DNA from: Discostella pseudostelligera
Taxonomy: Eukaryota; Bacillariophyta; Thalassiosirophyceae; Thalassiosirales; Thalassiosiraceae
DNA: 12,575 bases
Reading direction: 5' to 3'
NCBI GenBank assembly: GCA_036940085.1
Contig: JALLBK010000760.1
Location: 1 to 12,575, forward strand
Every line of letters begins with the position of its first letter. Position 1 is the first letter of the stretch. A program made the translations under genes and the position numbers. The notes below the pieces were generated by a model that ran no database searches, was not told the DNA's origin, and was given only the letters and a program-made list of their open reading frames with translations. Below are positions 1 through 8,347 of this stretch, in pieces.

Positions 1-66
1 AAATAATACTACGTAAACAAGTCGCCAAAATCAAAGTAACTCAGGATCTTCCAGGAAAGACAAAGA

Positions 67-78
67 TTTGGCGGGAAA
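67..78 (+). promoter_or_regulatory. E2F/DP-like binding motif
   Basis: The 12-mer TTTGGCGGGAAA matches the classical E2F/DP consensus core (GGCGGGAA with a TTT flank). A second core in the opposite orientation, TTCCCGCC, lies at 108-115, about 40 bp away. E2F and DP factors are conserved in algae and control cell-cycle genes. Whether these sites are used, and for which gene, is not visible; a gene to the left of the window is the likeliest target. Confidence 0.45.
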
Positions 79-107
79 GACAAAATTACGGAGCCCATTA
101 TTTTTTC

Positions 108-115
108 TTCCCGCC
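108..115 (-). promoter_or_regulatory. second E2F-like core, inverted
   Basis: TTCCCGCC on the plus strand reads GGCGGGAA on the minus strand, the same core as at 70-77. Paired sites are more suggestive than one alone, but the motif is short and could be chance. Confidence 0.35.
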
Positions 116-584
116 ATTATTTTCGCCACAGCTTTCCACCGCCGCCACCCGCCGCTCACCATCACCATTCACCATCACAAAAAACGACAATGAGATGCAC
201 CGGCACTTATCCCCCTGCATACGATATCTCATGCGCAGTTCGCTCGTTCTCCCTTGAAGCGCCAGTTGACTTTATTTCAGTGAGCGACGACGACTTGCTG
301 CTGCTGCGAATGCGAATGCTAAGGAGGCGGCCGCCCGCCGGATGGCGCGAAGGGCAGGCAGCAGCCCAGAGAGCAGGGTTCGTTGAGGAGGAGGAGTTCT
401 GGTTCCGGCCGATGCGACCTCCACCACCAGCCGCCGTATCTCTCGTACTTTGACACCTAAAGATCCGAAACATGACAAATAATGCCAGTAGCTTGAAAGA
501 AGCGAAGCCTAATGTTGATATTTTGCGAACGGTTCGCGTCCATGACGGGATTTGGTAGGTGGGTGGTGCAATCTCTACCTCTTT

Positions 585-629
585 TGCCCGCAACAACAAC
601 AGCAGCAGCAACAACAACAACAACAACAT
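585..629. repeat. CAA/CAG trinucleotide repeat
   Basis: This is an imperfect run of CAA and CAG units in the non-coding upstream region. It creates a spurious hydrophobic or poly-V/poly-L frame on the minus strand. It is the same repeat class that is read as amino-acid runs inside the neighbouring genes. Confidence 0.8.
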
Positions 630-702
630 TGTGCTCCATGATGGCTGGACGACGTCTTTGACGACAAGGTCCTGACACCACCACAATAACGAAAAATTGA
701 TT

Positions 703-726
703 TCATCATCATCATCATCATCATCA
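703..726. repeat. (TCA)8 microsatellite
   Basis: Eight perfect TCA units lie about 100 bp upstream of the ATPase start codon and run straight into the 28-bp tandem duplication. Confidence 0.85.
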
Positions 727-780
727 ATTCAATTATCAAGTTCAAGTCATCNTCAATTCAATTATCAAGTTCAAGTCATC
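723..780. repeat. tandem 28-bp duplication separated by a single N
   Basis: Positions 724-751 and 753-780 are identical over 28 bases, beginning TCAATTCAATTATC. The only base between them is the ambiguous N at 752, which would be A if the unit is 29 bp. This may be a true short tandem repeat. It may equally be an assembly scar: some scaffolders place one n where two contigs with overlapping ends are joined, which leaves the overlap written twice. Confidence 0.85.
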
Positions 781-825
781 AACATTCTATCAAGTCAGCA
801 ATAATATTCCAATATTTGAGAAAGA

Positions 826-1050
826 ATGAAAGCAGCAGTCTCCACTCGCATGCTGCTTTTGGCTGGGCTGATGCTACTGCATTCCATTGTCCCAGCAATG
901 TGCATGACGAGAAGTGTCGCATCGTCATGGTGGCTGCATGCATTGGATGGGGTTCCCTTCTTGCTGGAGAGACGACGAGGAGGGAATACCAACAATCACC
1001 ACCGTAGGATGATGATGGTGGGGGGTAGTGGTAGTATGGGAAGTAGTATC

Positions 1051-1084
<34 letters not shown>

Positions 1085-1167
1085 GTCAAATCACCGACCG
1101 TGATACCAAGGAGGCAAATATTGAGTGGTGGCAGCCTGTACGAGAAGAATCACCCCCATCCTTCCAC

Positions 1168-1206
<39 letters not shown>

Positions 1207-4200
1207 CAGCAACGAAGTCTCGAATTTGGAGATTATGTCGATCCAACCTACAATTGTCCTCCCACCGCCACATGCCCAATAGTATGCGTCGCCTCGATGG
1301 AGGATTGTCCCATGGATGCACTTTGTCCTGGAACACATCCGGAATCGGATGCGATCTTTAATCCGGATCATGAATATGAGGTAAGTGGAATGAGGGAGGA
1401 TGAGAAGGTGGCAGATTGTGTGGATGCTGCTGATGATGATGTGTGCTCTCGTATTGTTTGTTCCACATCTGTGCTCACCATCATGCATCATCTCCTCTCA
1501 CCGGTGACATTTCCCATCACTATCCGCATCACTATCAGCTCTGTGCCGACGGTACCTGTTCCGACCTAACCGCGGGAGAATCGTGCGATCCCGATGCCAC
1601 CTCCCCATGCGAGTGCGATGCCCTACCCTTTGTTTGTGCTAAGCAAATTGACTTGTACCCCACGTGCCTAACACGCTTCCAAATGCAATATGATACCGAA
1701 TCGGAATGTTTGGCAGCGCAAGAGGATAGTTTGCCCCAAGTGGACTTTGCTGGTCCCATCTTCCTAGCTTGTTATATTGGGTTGTCGGCAGTTACTTTGG
1801 TAATGTTGTGTTGGTGTGCATGGAACCAAAGATGGGCAAGTGTATCAGGTAGTACCGTTCCTTTAGAAGGTGCCAAATTGAAGATTATGGAGGAGGAGGA
1901 TGTGGCACGAGTGAGTACTACACAGAGGATGAGGAATGGCATCTCCTCCCCTGCGAATAATGAGGTGGAACGAACGTGGACACAGACGGGATATACCTCC
2001 ACCATAATTGGGATTAGCATTTACTATCTGGTTGTATTGGCCCATTTGACTATTCAGTTTTTGTTGCTGGCTTTGACGGTGGAATATTGTGAGTTATCAT
2101 CACCAATCATCATTACCTCGAATCACAACGACAAAAGTATTGCCCAGTTCATTTGCTACTGCTACTCGAGTCTAACACATCTCTCTTCTCTTCACTGTTG
2201 CTTCTACTTCTGCTTTTGCACATCGTCCCAAAGACGTCCAACAAGAAGCCATCACCACCTCCCTCTTTGGCTCACAACAATTCTACGACGAGGAACAAGT
2301 ATTAATGGCATTTGAAATCACATGGATGGTGGGATTTGTTTGGTGTTTCTTCCTCAAGTATCCGGTTAGCATTCATTCGCTCTTTCTGAGGAGTGAGTGT
2401 TTTGTTGTTGTTGCATTCTATTGAATGATGACTGGTGTTTGGATACTTACATGACGTAATGATTTGGCCTCTGATCACCGTCCTCGTCCTAATCATAATT
2501 GTCTTCTTTTTCATGCAGGATGCTTCCCCAAAGATGCCAACTACATCGCCGTTACTGCTCCCGTCCAATCTATCGTGGACAACTACAAGAACGATTTCAT
2601 TGTCAAGCTCCTAGCCACACTCAGTCGAATCTTCCATGGTGTATTATCCTTTGTGTACAGTGACACCTCCCAACGTCTCACCCAGGGAGTGCACGTTACC
2701 TTTTGCAAGGTAAAAGTTGACAACAAGACTGGTTCACGATACTTCTACTTTCGTTATCGCCGGTATATATTTGATGCTTCACAAAACACGTATATTCCTG
2801 GATGCTGGGATATTCAGCAGGATGAGAAACGGACTATTGGCCATTGGCTGGATCGATCGTATTTGTATGAAGGTTTATCGAATGAGGAAGCATCGATGCG
2901 ACGTGGTATTGTGGGACCGAATGTGTTGGATTTGAAGAAACCTACCATTATCATGTCTATTGCCAATGAATTCTCCAAGCCATTCTATCTGTATCAAAAC
3001 TTTTTGGTTTGGACTTGGGGTAAGTAGTTTGCCATATTCCTTTAATTCTTCGCTTGTCTACCCAACGTCTACCTTTTATGGCTTGCTCACACACTCTGTG
3101 CCAATGATTGTTCAGCACCATACTGGTATTATTACATGGCCATTGTGAATACCGTTGTTCGAATTACTGGTGGGCTTGTGGTGGCTCTGTTCCAATACAC
3201 GAGCGACATGAGCTTGTATCAGTTGGTGGTCACCGAGGGAACTGCAATGGTGCTACGAGGTGGGGAGATGGTGACAATCGACCAGACGGAGATTGTGCCT
3301 GGAGATATCGTTCGCTTAGTGGTAGGTGAAGCTATGCAATGTCGCTCAAATAATGATCATCACCAATTCTAACCGGTATTCTTGCCTTCGCCACACAGCC
3401 TGGCCTTGCTTACTTCGACATGGCAGTTCTTCAAGCAAAGAGATTGCTCGTAGACGAGAGTGCGCTAACGGGAGAAGTTCATCCGATTGCAAAGACGCCA
3501 CTTGTCATCGCCGATGCTGATCTAGCCTACAACCTTGAGGCGAATAAATCATCTACCATCTACGCCGGATCAATTATACTTGAATGTGGCGATGGTCAGG
3601 GCACAGATGGAGATCTCGCAATCGTAACAATGACCGGCTCATTTACGACCAAAGGGAAATTTCTCAGTGACGTTCTGTCGTACCAGCGCCATCGATTTAA
3701 GTTTGATACAGAAGTGAATGTTGTGCTGTCCGTACTTGCCTCCGAAGCAATAATTCTGTTTTCAATTGTGCTATCCATGACAGAAGATTCTTGGGTGTTC
3801 TCTTGGTTTTACGCCATGTTCGTGGTGGGCACTGTCCTCCCGCCGCTCTTGCCAACTGTCTTTGTGGTGTCAGTGGGCATCTCCTGCAAGCGATTGCAAG
3901 ACAAGAAGATTACGTGCACAGATTCCAGAGGTATCTTGGTTGCCGGGAAGGTGCAACGAGTGTTCTTTGACAAGACTGGTACTCTCACCAAGCAGGGCTT
4001 GGAGTTCCAACTTAGTGATGAGACCAAGGAGGAGTCATCTCTGTTGAAGCGAGGCCTTGCAGTTTGTCAGGATTTGCACTTGAGCAATGACGGTAGCCTA
4101 GTTGGACCATCGGTAGATCGTATTGGCTTCCTTGCTAGTTCCGCAACCTTTGTCGACGATAATACTGTTCGTCATGAAGGAGAAGATATTGTGTTCCTCA

Positions 4201-6166
4201 AACGTTTTGAATTTGATCATGAACGCATGACTCAGAGTGTGATTGTCAAACGGGGCGAGGAGATAATTACTTACGTCAAAGGCAGCCCAGAAGCTGTCAG
4301 AAAGCTGTGCTCAGAGTCATCTCTTCCCATGAATTTTGCGGAGATATCCAGACAATCTGCTCGAGATGGGATTTACCAGCTTGCCATGGCCACGTCCACA
4401 TACAAGGGCGACAAGGCAATGAATGAAGTGCATCGGGACGATATTGAGAAAGATCTAGAGTTTTTAGGCTTTGTCAATTTCCAGAACTCGCTGAAGGAGG
4501 ATTCGCCTGCTGTGATTGAGGAGCTTCGCCATGGAAAGATTGGTTGTGTGATGATCACTGTACGTGAAATTTTATCAAGCCATTCGTCTTATTCCTTTCA
4601 ATCTCTCACTCATTCGCCGATCCTCGATGCTGCCACAGGGTGATAATGTTCTTACAGGTGACTGTAGAATTGGTTTCATGAGTTTTCGCCATTCAGTCAG
4701 TAGACAGTTTCTTACCGCGTTCATCCATTTATCATCTTTATGCCACCTCTCCAATATCAGGCGTTCATATTGCAACCCAAGTTGGTATCATTGATGCCGA
4801 TTGTGCTGTTGTCATCGGCAATAGCATTCAGATCGATGGGCAAATTGAGTGGGTAAATTTCTCGGACGACAGCCCGGCAGTGCCGAGCGAGAACACCACA
4901 TTGGCTCTGACAGGCGAGGTATGGAATCACTTAGTAAGGCATGACCCAAAGACAGCCATCGACCTTGCCAAGCGCACTCGAGTATTTGGGAGATGTACGC
5001 CACATGACAAAGTATCCATCGTCTCTACGTTTGTAGAGATGGGAGACATCGTCCTGATGTGCGGTGACGGTGGAAACGACTGCGGGGCACTCAAGGCAGC
5101 TCATGTTGGCATTGCCTTGAGTGATGCCGAAGCTAGTATGGTTGCGCCTTTCACTTCCCTTGACAAAAGTATCAAATCAGTCACTCAAGTGTAAGGAATT
5201 TGTCACTACTTCATTGTCGTATTGTCACTCGAATCTAACCCGCCACTACTTAATGTTGAATTTGCAACAAAGGCTGAAGGAAGGAAGGTGTGCTCTTGCA
5301 TCTGCATTGGCTTCCTACAAGTACATGATTATTTATGGACAAGTCGAGAGCATCAATCAAGTGATTAATGCATACTTCTACATTACTTTCACAGAATGGT
5401 GGTGAGTTCATTCGTGATGTTTGTCGCATCGCTCTACTTCCTGCAAACAAGGTCATACTTCGTACTCACAATACCTTTTGAATATCTGCATTGAAATAGC
5501 TGGGTGTTCATGGACGGGCTGTGGAGCATATCCATGGCATTCTCTCTACCGTTAGCAAGGGCCGCGAAGAAAATAACTGAATTACGCCCAACTGCGTCAA
5601 TTCTCGGCCCTCATACTCTATCAAGTGCATGCGGCATTCTCCTAATTAACTTCCTGTTCCTCGTCTTCGCCCTAATTGCACTTTGGCAACAAGACTGGTT
5701 TCAGTGCAGAAAATGGGGGTCCACTGATTTGAGCGCTGTACTGGATATCGGTGACAATTATGAATCGTCCGTCATTTTCGTTGTCTCAGGATATCAGTAC
5801 ATCGCTTCCGCTGCTGCTCTAAACTTTGGCTATTCGTTCCGGTCGAACTGGTTCCGCAACTATGTCTTTGTATTCTTGTTCTGTCTTTGGACGGCATTCC
5901 AATTTGCAGCCACACTCTCCAACTCGGCCTTCTCGTGCATATGGCGTGTCAACTGTGACAATGATCATGTCGTACGTTCCGTAACGTCGACGGAACCGGA
6001 TCCTATTAAAAACGTATACAGCTCCACTGTTATGCCGATGGAATTTCGTGGATTGCTTGTTGGTTTGATGGTGGCGAATCTAATTCTTGTGTGTGCGTGG
6101 GATTACTTCATTGTGAACAAGATGATGCGCAAATGCGGTAGCAAAGTAGCGATTACTAATAAATGA
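826..6166 (+). CDS. P5B-type P-type ATPase (ATP13A-like), ten exons, complete
   Basis: Joined exons are 826-1380, 1539-2088, 2234-2392, 2519-3019, 3116-3321, 3399-4559, 4639-4657, 4761-5190, 5273-5401 and 5500-6166. They total 4377 nt, giving 1458 residues plus TGA, and every junction is GT-AG and keeps frame. Seen in the protein: a signal peptide (about 1-28), Asn and Ser runs, 13 cysteines between residues 144 and 242, three N-terminal membrane segments, then the P-type core. Core motifs are TGE (681-683) in the actuator domain, PPLLP (805-809) in M4, DKTGTLT with phosphorylated Asp848, TGDN (1044-1047) and GDGGND (1152-1157). Further membrane segments follow to the C-terminus. The stretch GGNDCGALKAAHVG and the long N-terminus favour P5B over P5A (PPELP). 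Characterised P5B pumps, such as human ATP13A2, export polyamines from acidic compartments; the substrate here is inference. The start is the first ATG before a clear signal sequence. Intron 1 retention would stop at 1569. Family is certain; exact borders of introns 1 and 2 are less so. Confidence 0.93.
1051..1083 (+). repeat. (AAC)11 coding repeat, poly-Asn
   Basis: Eleven perfect AAC codons lie in exon 1 of the ATPase and are read as an asparagine run just after the signal peptide region. The perfection of the repeat suggests it varies in length between strains. Confidence 0.9.
1168..1206 (+). repeat. (AGT)13 coding repeat, poly-Ser
   Basis: Thirteen AGT codons in exon 1 of the ATPase extend a serine run begun by CCACAG-flanked sequence. 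The tract links the Asn-rich segment to the cysteine-rich segment and is probably disordered. Confidence 0.9.
4639..4657 (+). other. 19-nt microexon encoding the ATPase GDNVLTG motif
   Basis: The exon GGTGATAATGTTCTTACAG lies between acceptor CCACAG (ending 4638) and donor GTGACT (from 4658). Its introns are 79 bp (4560-4638) and 103 bp (4658-4760). Joined to ATGATCACT before and GCGTTCAT after, it gives MIT-GDNVLTG-VHIA, the P-type ATPase motif that helps bind nucleotide and magnesium. It is the only sequence in the gap that restores this invariant motif and the frame. Without it the frame shifts to a stop at 4854-4856. Confidence 0.9.
6158..6163 (+). terminator. AATAAA hexamer overlapping the ATPase stop region
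   Basis: AATAAA sits directly before the TGA stop. It matches the general eukaryotic polyadenylation hexamer, but its position at the very end of the coding region makes it weak evidence. Algae often lack a strict signal. Confidence 0.2.
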
Positions 6167-6438
6167 TAGAGTGCAAGTTCTGGGGGGAGATGGTCAGCCT
6201 AGAGTTGGAAGTAAACTCAGAATTGATTGAATACCAAACATAATTAAGATAGGAATATTATTGTAATCAAGCAATACCTTCGCAATTCGAGCACTGTGTC
6301 CGTAACCTCCCCAATGAGTCGAAATATATACTCAGTGAGGCGCAACCTTTCTCGATCCACTCTCGTTGTTGTTCATGGTTACTCCTGCAGCGGCAAACTC
6401 ATCGAGCTTAAAGTATGTCCAGTGTATGATCCTTGTCA
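6167..6438. other. convergent intergenic region
   Basis: These 272 bp lie between the stop of the ATPase gene and the stop of the methyltransferase-like gene on the other strand, so they must hold both 3' untranslated regions. The left part is A/T-rich. I see no RNA gene or conserved motif. Confidence 0.6.
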
Positions 6439-7932
6439 TTATTTGCCAGTCTTCTGTTTCTTTTTCTTGGATTCCTTTCTACCACCGCCGCCGCCGTCAC
6501 CGTCACCACCACCACCACCACTACTACCACCTCTCCTCCTCAAATCTCTCAATGCATTCTTACTCCGTGCCAAATCACAATTCTCCAATGCCACATTACA
6601 TTGTCGAAATGCCTTCATCAACATTTCATTAGTACTCATATCGCCACCCCATATATACCACATGGATACAAATGGAGAACTTTTCTTATGTGTATCACTT
6701 TCCTTTTTTACACGAAAATTAGAGGGGGGTAAGTAGACATATCGTTTCTTTGGTACAATGTAAAATGGTTGGCATGGTTGTTGTTTTCTATTCGAAGAGA
6801 TGGCATTCAAGTAGAATTCCTTCTTATGGACCCATGTAGGCATGAGAAGGAGCCATGGTTTGTTGTCGAAAGTTGGAGATGTGATGTAATTCATTAGTTT
6901 TTCAATATGATCTTCACTGTAGGGTGGATTGGTTATCAATGCATCGTATTGTGGTTCCGACTTTCCTTTCCATACTGTGTAGCAATCTTCCTTTTTGTTA
7001 TAGACATGGGTAAATCCCAAAGAAGATAGATGGGTCACAACGGAGCCATTGCAATAGTATGGATCGTATATTCTCATGGAATGCATATTCTTTCCTCCTC
7101 CTGCGAACCGTTGGGAGAGTGCATTCAATATGGGAAGGATATCTTGGTAGGATTGAAGAGGGGTTTCACAATGATCATCGGAATTGGTTGGATATGGAAA
7201 ATCTGGCACCGATTGTGTTGTTGCTGTTGCACCTTGCGATAGAGTTTTGTCTGCTGAAGGAGCGAGCTCAAGTGCACCCACATCATCATCATTGTCGTCG
7301 TCGTCATCGCCATCGGATCTATTGCTGCTCGTTTCTGCAATTTTTCGTTTTGGCTTACGTTTCAGAGTAGCCGCAGTAGCAGCAGCAGCAGCAACCTTCA
7401 ATGTTGCATTAACCTCATCTGAACACATCGACTTCTTGCGCGTGGTAGTGGTAGTAGTAGTATTAGTAGTAGTAGTAGTATACTCCTGTGCCAATTGAGA
7501 AATTCCCGCCACTCCATTTCTATTGCTCTCCCCTCCTTCTCCTCCGGCATCATTATAAGCATCAATTGTTGATGTATCACCCAAATCATCTGTGGGCTGA
7601 ATTTTGGATGCTGCCGCAAAGGCTGATGCCCACCCTCCAGATAGTTGTGAGTTGTTAGCATTCGAGGTTGTTGTTGTCGTTGTTGTTGTTGTTGCTGCTG
7701 CATTCACCGGAGCCGCCACCGCCGCCGCCGCTAGAGGTGCACCATGCTCATGCTCATGCTCATGCTCATGCTCATGCTCATGCTCATGCTCATGCTCATG
7801 ATGACATATCTTTGTCGCTTTCGAAGATTTCTTCTTCTTATGCTTCTTTTTCTTCTTTGCCTTCTTTTCCTTCTTTCCAGTGATACTAGTAGCTATCTCC
7901 TCCTGCTGCTCCGTCGGATTGTCGCCCGCCAT
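6439..7932 (-). CDS. NPPY-motif SAM-dependent methyltransferase-like protein, low-complexity tails
   Basis: This is a single uninterrupted frame of 497 residues with ATG at 7932-7930 and TAA at 6441-6439. Residues 1-40 are lysine-rich (KKEKKAKKKKKHKKKK), which suggests nuclear or nucleolar targeting. A His-Glu dipeptide run follows (about 45-64), then Ala, Thr and Asp runs to about 235. The folded core spans about 255-440. DPYYCNGS (290-297) resembles the SAM-binding motif I of amino-methyltransferases (DPxxGxG-like), and DALITNPPYS carries the catalytic NPPY at 335-338. The motif order, I then IV, and a later PKKRYVYLPP segment fit the class that methylates exocyclic amino groups of adenine or cytosine in DNA or RNA, or protein glutamine. 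The C-terminus is Gly/Asp-rich and ends in another Lys-rich patch. The substrate cannot be told from sequence. No intron is seen, unlike the two multi-exon neighbours. The fold assignment is fairly secure; enzyme activity is inferred from NPPY. Confidence 0.8.
   Translation of the reverse strand: MAGDNPTEQQEEIATSITGKKEKKAKKKKKHKKKKSSKATKICHHEHEHEHEHEHEHEHEHEHGAPLAAAAVAAPVNAAATTTTTTTTTSNANNSQLSGGWASAFAAASKIQPTDDLGDTSTIDAYNDAGGEGGESNRNGVAGISQLAQEYTTTTTNTTTTTTTRKKSMCSDEVNATLKVAAAAATAATLKRKPKRKIAETSSNRSDGDDDDDNDDDVGALELAPSADKTLSQGATATTQSVPDFPYPTNSDDHCETPLQSYQDILPILNALSQRFAGGGKNMHSMRIYDPYYCNGSVVTHLSSLGFTHVYNKKEDCYTVWKGKSEPQYDALITNPPYSEDHIEKLMNYITSPTFDNKPWLLLMPTWVHKKEFYLNAISSNRKQQPCQPFYIVPKKRYVYLPPSNFRVKKESDTHKKSSPFVSMWYIWGGDMSTNEMLMKAFRQCNVALENCDLARSKNALRDLRRRGGSSGGGGGDGDGGGGGRKESKKKKQKTGK
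7667..7697 (-). repeat. GTT/CAA-type coding repeat, poly-Thr
   Basis: A near-perfect GTT run on the plus strand is read on the minus strand as ACA/ACG threonine codons in the disordered N-terminal part of the methyltransferase-like protein. It is followed by an alanine-rich stretch. Confidence 0.75.
7743..7800 (-). repeat. hexanucleotide repeat coding for a (His-Glu)n run
   Basis: The plus-strand unit CATGCT is repeated 9.7 times without a mismatch. On the coding strand it reads CATGAG-type codons, giving alternating His and Glu at about residues 45-64. Because the unit is six bases, each frame gives a dipeptide repeat. Such a His-Glu run could bind metal ions, but the perfect repeat also points to recent slippage. 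Confidence 0.95.
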
Positions 7933-7951
7933 GGTTCCATTGATTTGTAGT

Positions 7952-7998
7952 AATAATCACCGATCGATGCACGCATCGATGAAATAATCATTGATCGA
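7952..7998. promoter_or_regulatory. palindrome between direct repeats, upstream of the methyltransferase-like gene
   Basis: ATCGATGC-AC-GCATCGAT at 7963-7980 is a perfect inverted repeat with 8-bp arms. It lies between AATAATCACCGATCGA (7952-7967) and AATAATCATTGATCGA (7983-7998), which differ at two bases; the left copy overlaps the palindrome. The element begins 20 bp upstream of the ATG, so it could act in the promoter or in the 5' leader. Confidence 0.5.
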
Positions 7999-8075
7999 CA
8001 TCGATTCTATTTTTGGCGGGGGGCGGATCTTACTGCTTTTTGATTGTGTGGACCGAAGTGCTTTCTTACTTCTGT

Positions 8076-8131
8076 CTGGCGTCAGGAGAATCTTTCGTCT
8101 GTCTGGCGTCAGTTTGGGGTGCTGACGTCAG
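8076..8131 (+). promoter_or_regulatory. cluster of three CRE-like CTGRCGTCAG elements
   Basis: CTGGCGTCAG occurs at 8076-8085 and 8103-8112, the two copies being part of a 15-bp direct repeat (TCTGTCTGGCGTCAG). CTGACGTCAG, a perfect palindrome with the full cAMP-response core TGACGTCA, is at 8122-8131. Start-to-start spacing is 27 and 19 bp. bZIP factors bind TGACGTCA, and in the diatom Phaeodactylum TGACGT elements mediate CO2/cAMP responses of a carbonic anhydrase gene. Which gene is controlled here, and by what, is inference. Confidence 0.6.
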
Positions 8132-8321
8132 TGACCCTCTTGACCCTTTCTCCATGAATCTTCATTCAGTGAGATTCAGTGTTCTTTATGTCCGTCATGA
8201 TCCTGCCACATCGTCATCATTCACCATCGTCGTCGTCATCCAACACCTCGATAATATTCATCACCGACGGAACTCAACTTCTTGATATTGCTGCCATTAC
8301 ATAATATTATTATTGCCATAG

Positions 8322-8347
8322 TCTATCTATCTATCTATCTATCTATC
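8322..8347 (+). repeat. (TCTA)6.5 microsatellite in the SOUL 5' leader
   Basis: Six full TCTA units plus TC end three bases before the SOUL start codon. The repeat stays open in frame with the gene back to a TTG at 8282, which makes a false N-terminal extension. Confidence 0.9.

Larger units (their letters stand above)
1..825. other. intergenic / upstream region with no supported gene
   Basis: I see no convincing protein or RNA gene here. Open frames on both strands are short and dominated by simple-repeat or purine/pyrimidine-biased stretches. The region holds two E2F-like motifs near positions 67-78 and 108-115, a CAA/CAG-type repeat at about 585-629, a (TCA)8 run and a 28-bp duplication interrupted by one N. 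The last part, up to 825, is A/T-rich and probably the promoter and 5' leader of the ATPase gene. The E2F-like motifs lie more than 700 bp from that gene, so they may instead serve a gene off the left edge. That assignment is inference. Confidence 0.6.

Noticed and set aside
190..453. Plus-strand open frame of 87 residues with a plausible ATG context downstream of the E2F-like sites
   Set aside because: Composition is biased, no family resemblance, and no splice structure leading onward; most likely chance, though a short unknown gene cannot be excluded.
207..686. Minus-strand frame of 159 residues
   Set aside because: Its poly-Leu and Ser stretches come from the trinucleotide repeat and biased DNA; no domain or promoter support.
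723..780. CRISPR-like or phage attachment repeat
   Set aside because: Only two copies, no spacers, eukaryotic context; a tandem duplication or assembly join explains it.
6296..6736. Plus-strand frame overlapping the methyltransferase-like gene's 3' end
   Set aside because: It is a Pro/Ser-rich shadow of the Gly/Asp-rich C-terminus on the other strand.
7604..7950. Plus-strand frames with Cys-Ser, His-Ala or Met-Leu dipeptide runs
   Set aside because: All are other-frame readings of the hexanucleotide repeat that encodes His-Glu on the minus strand.
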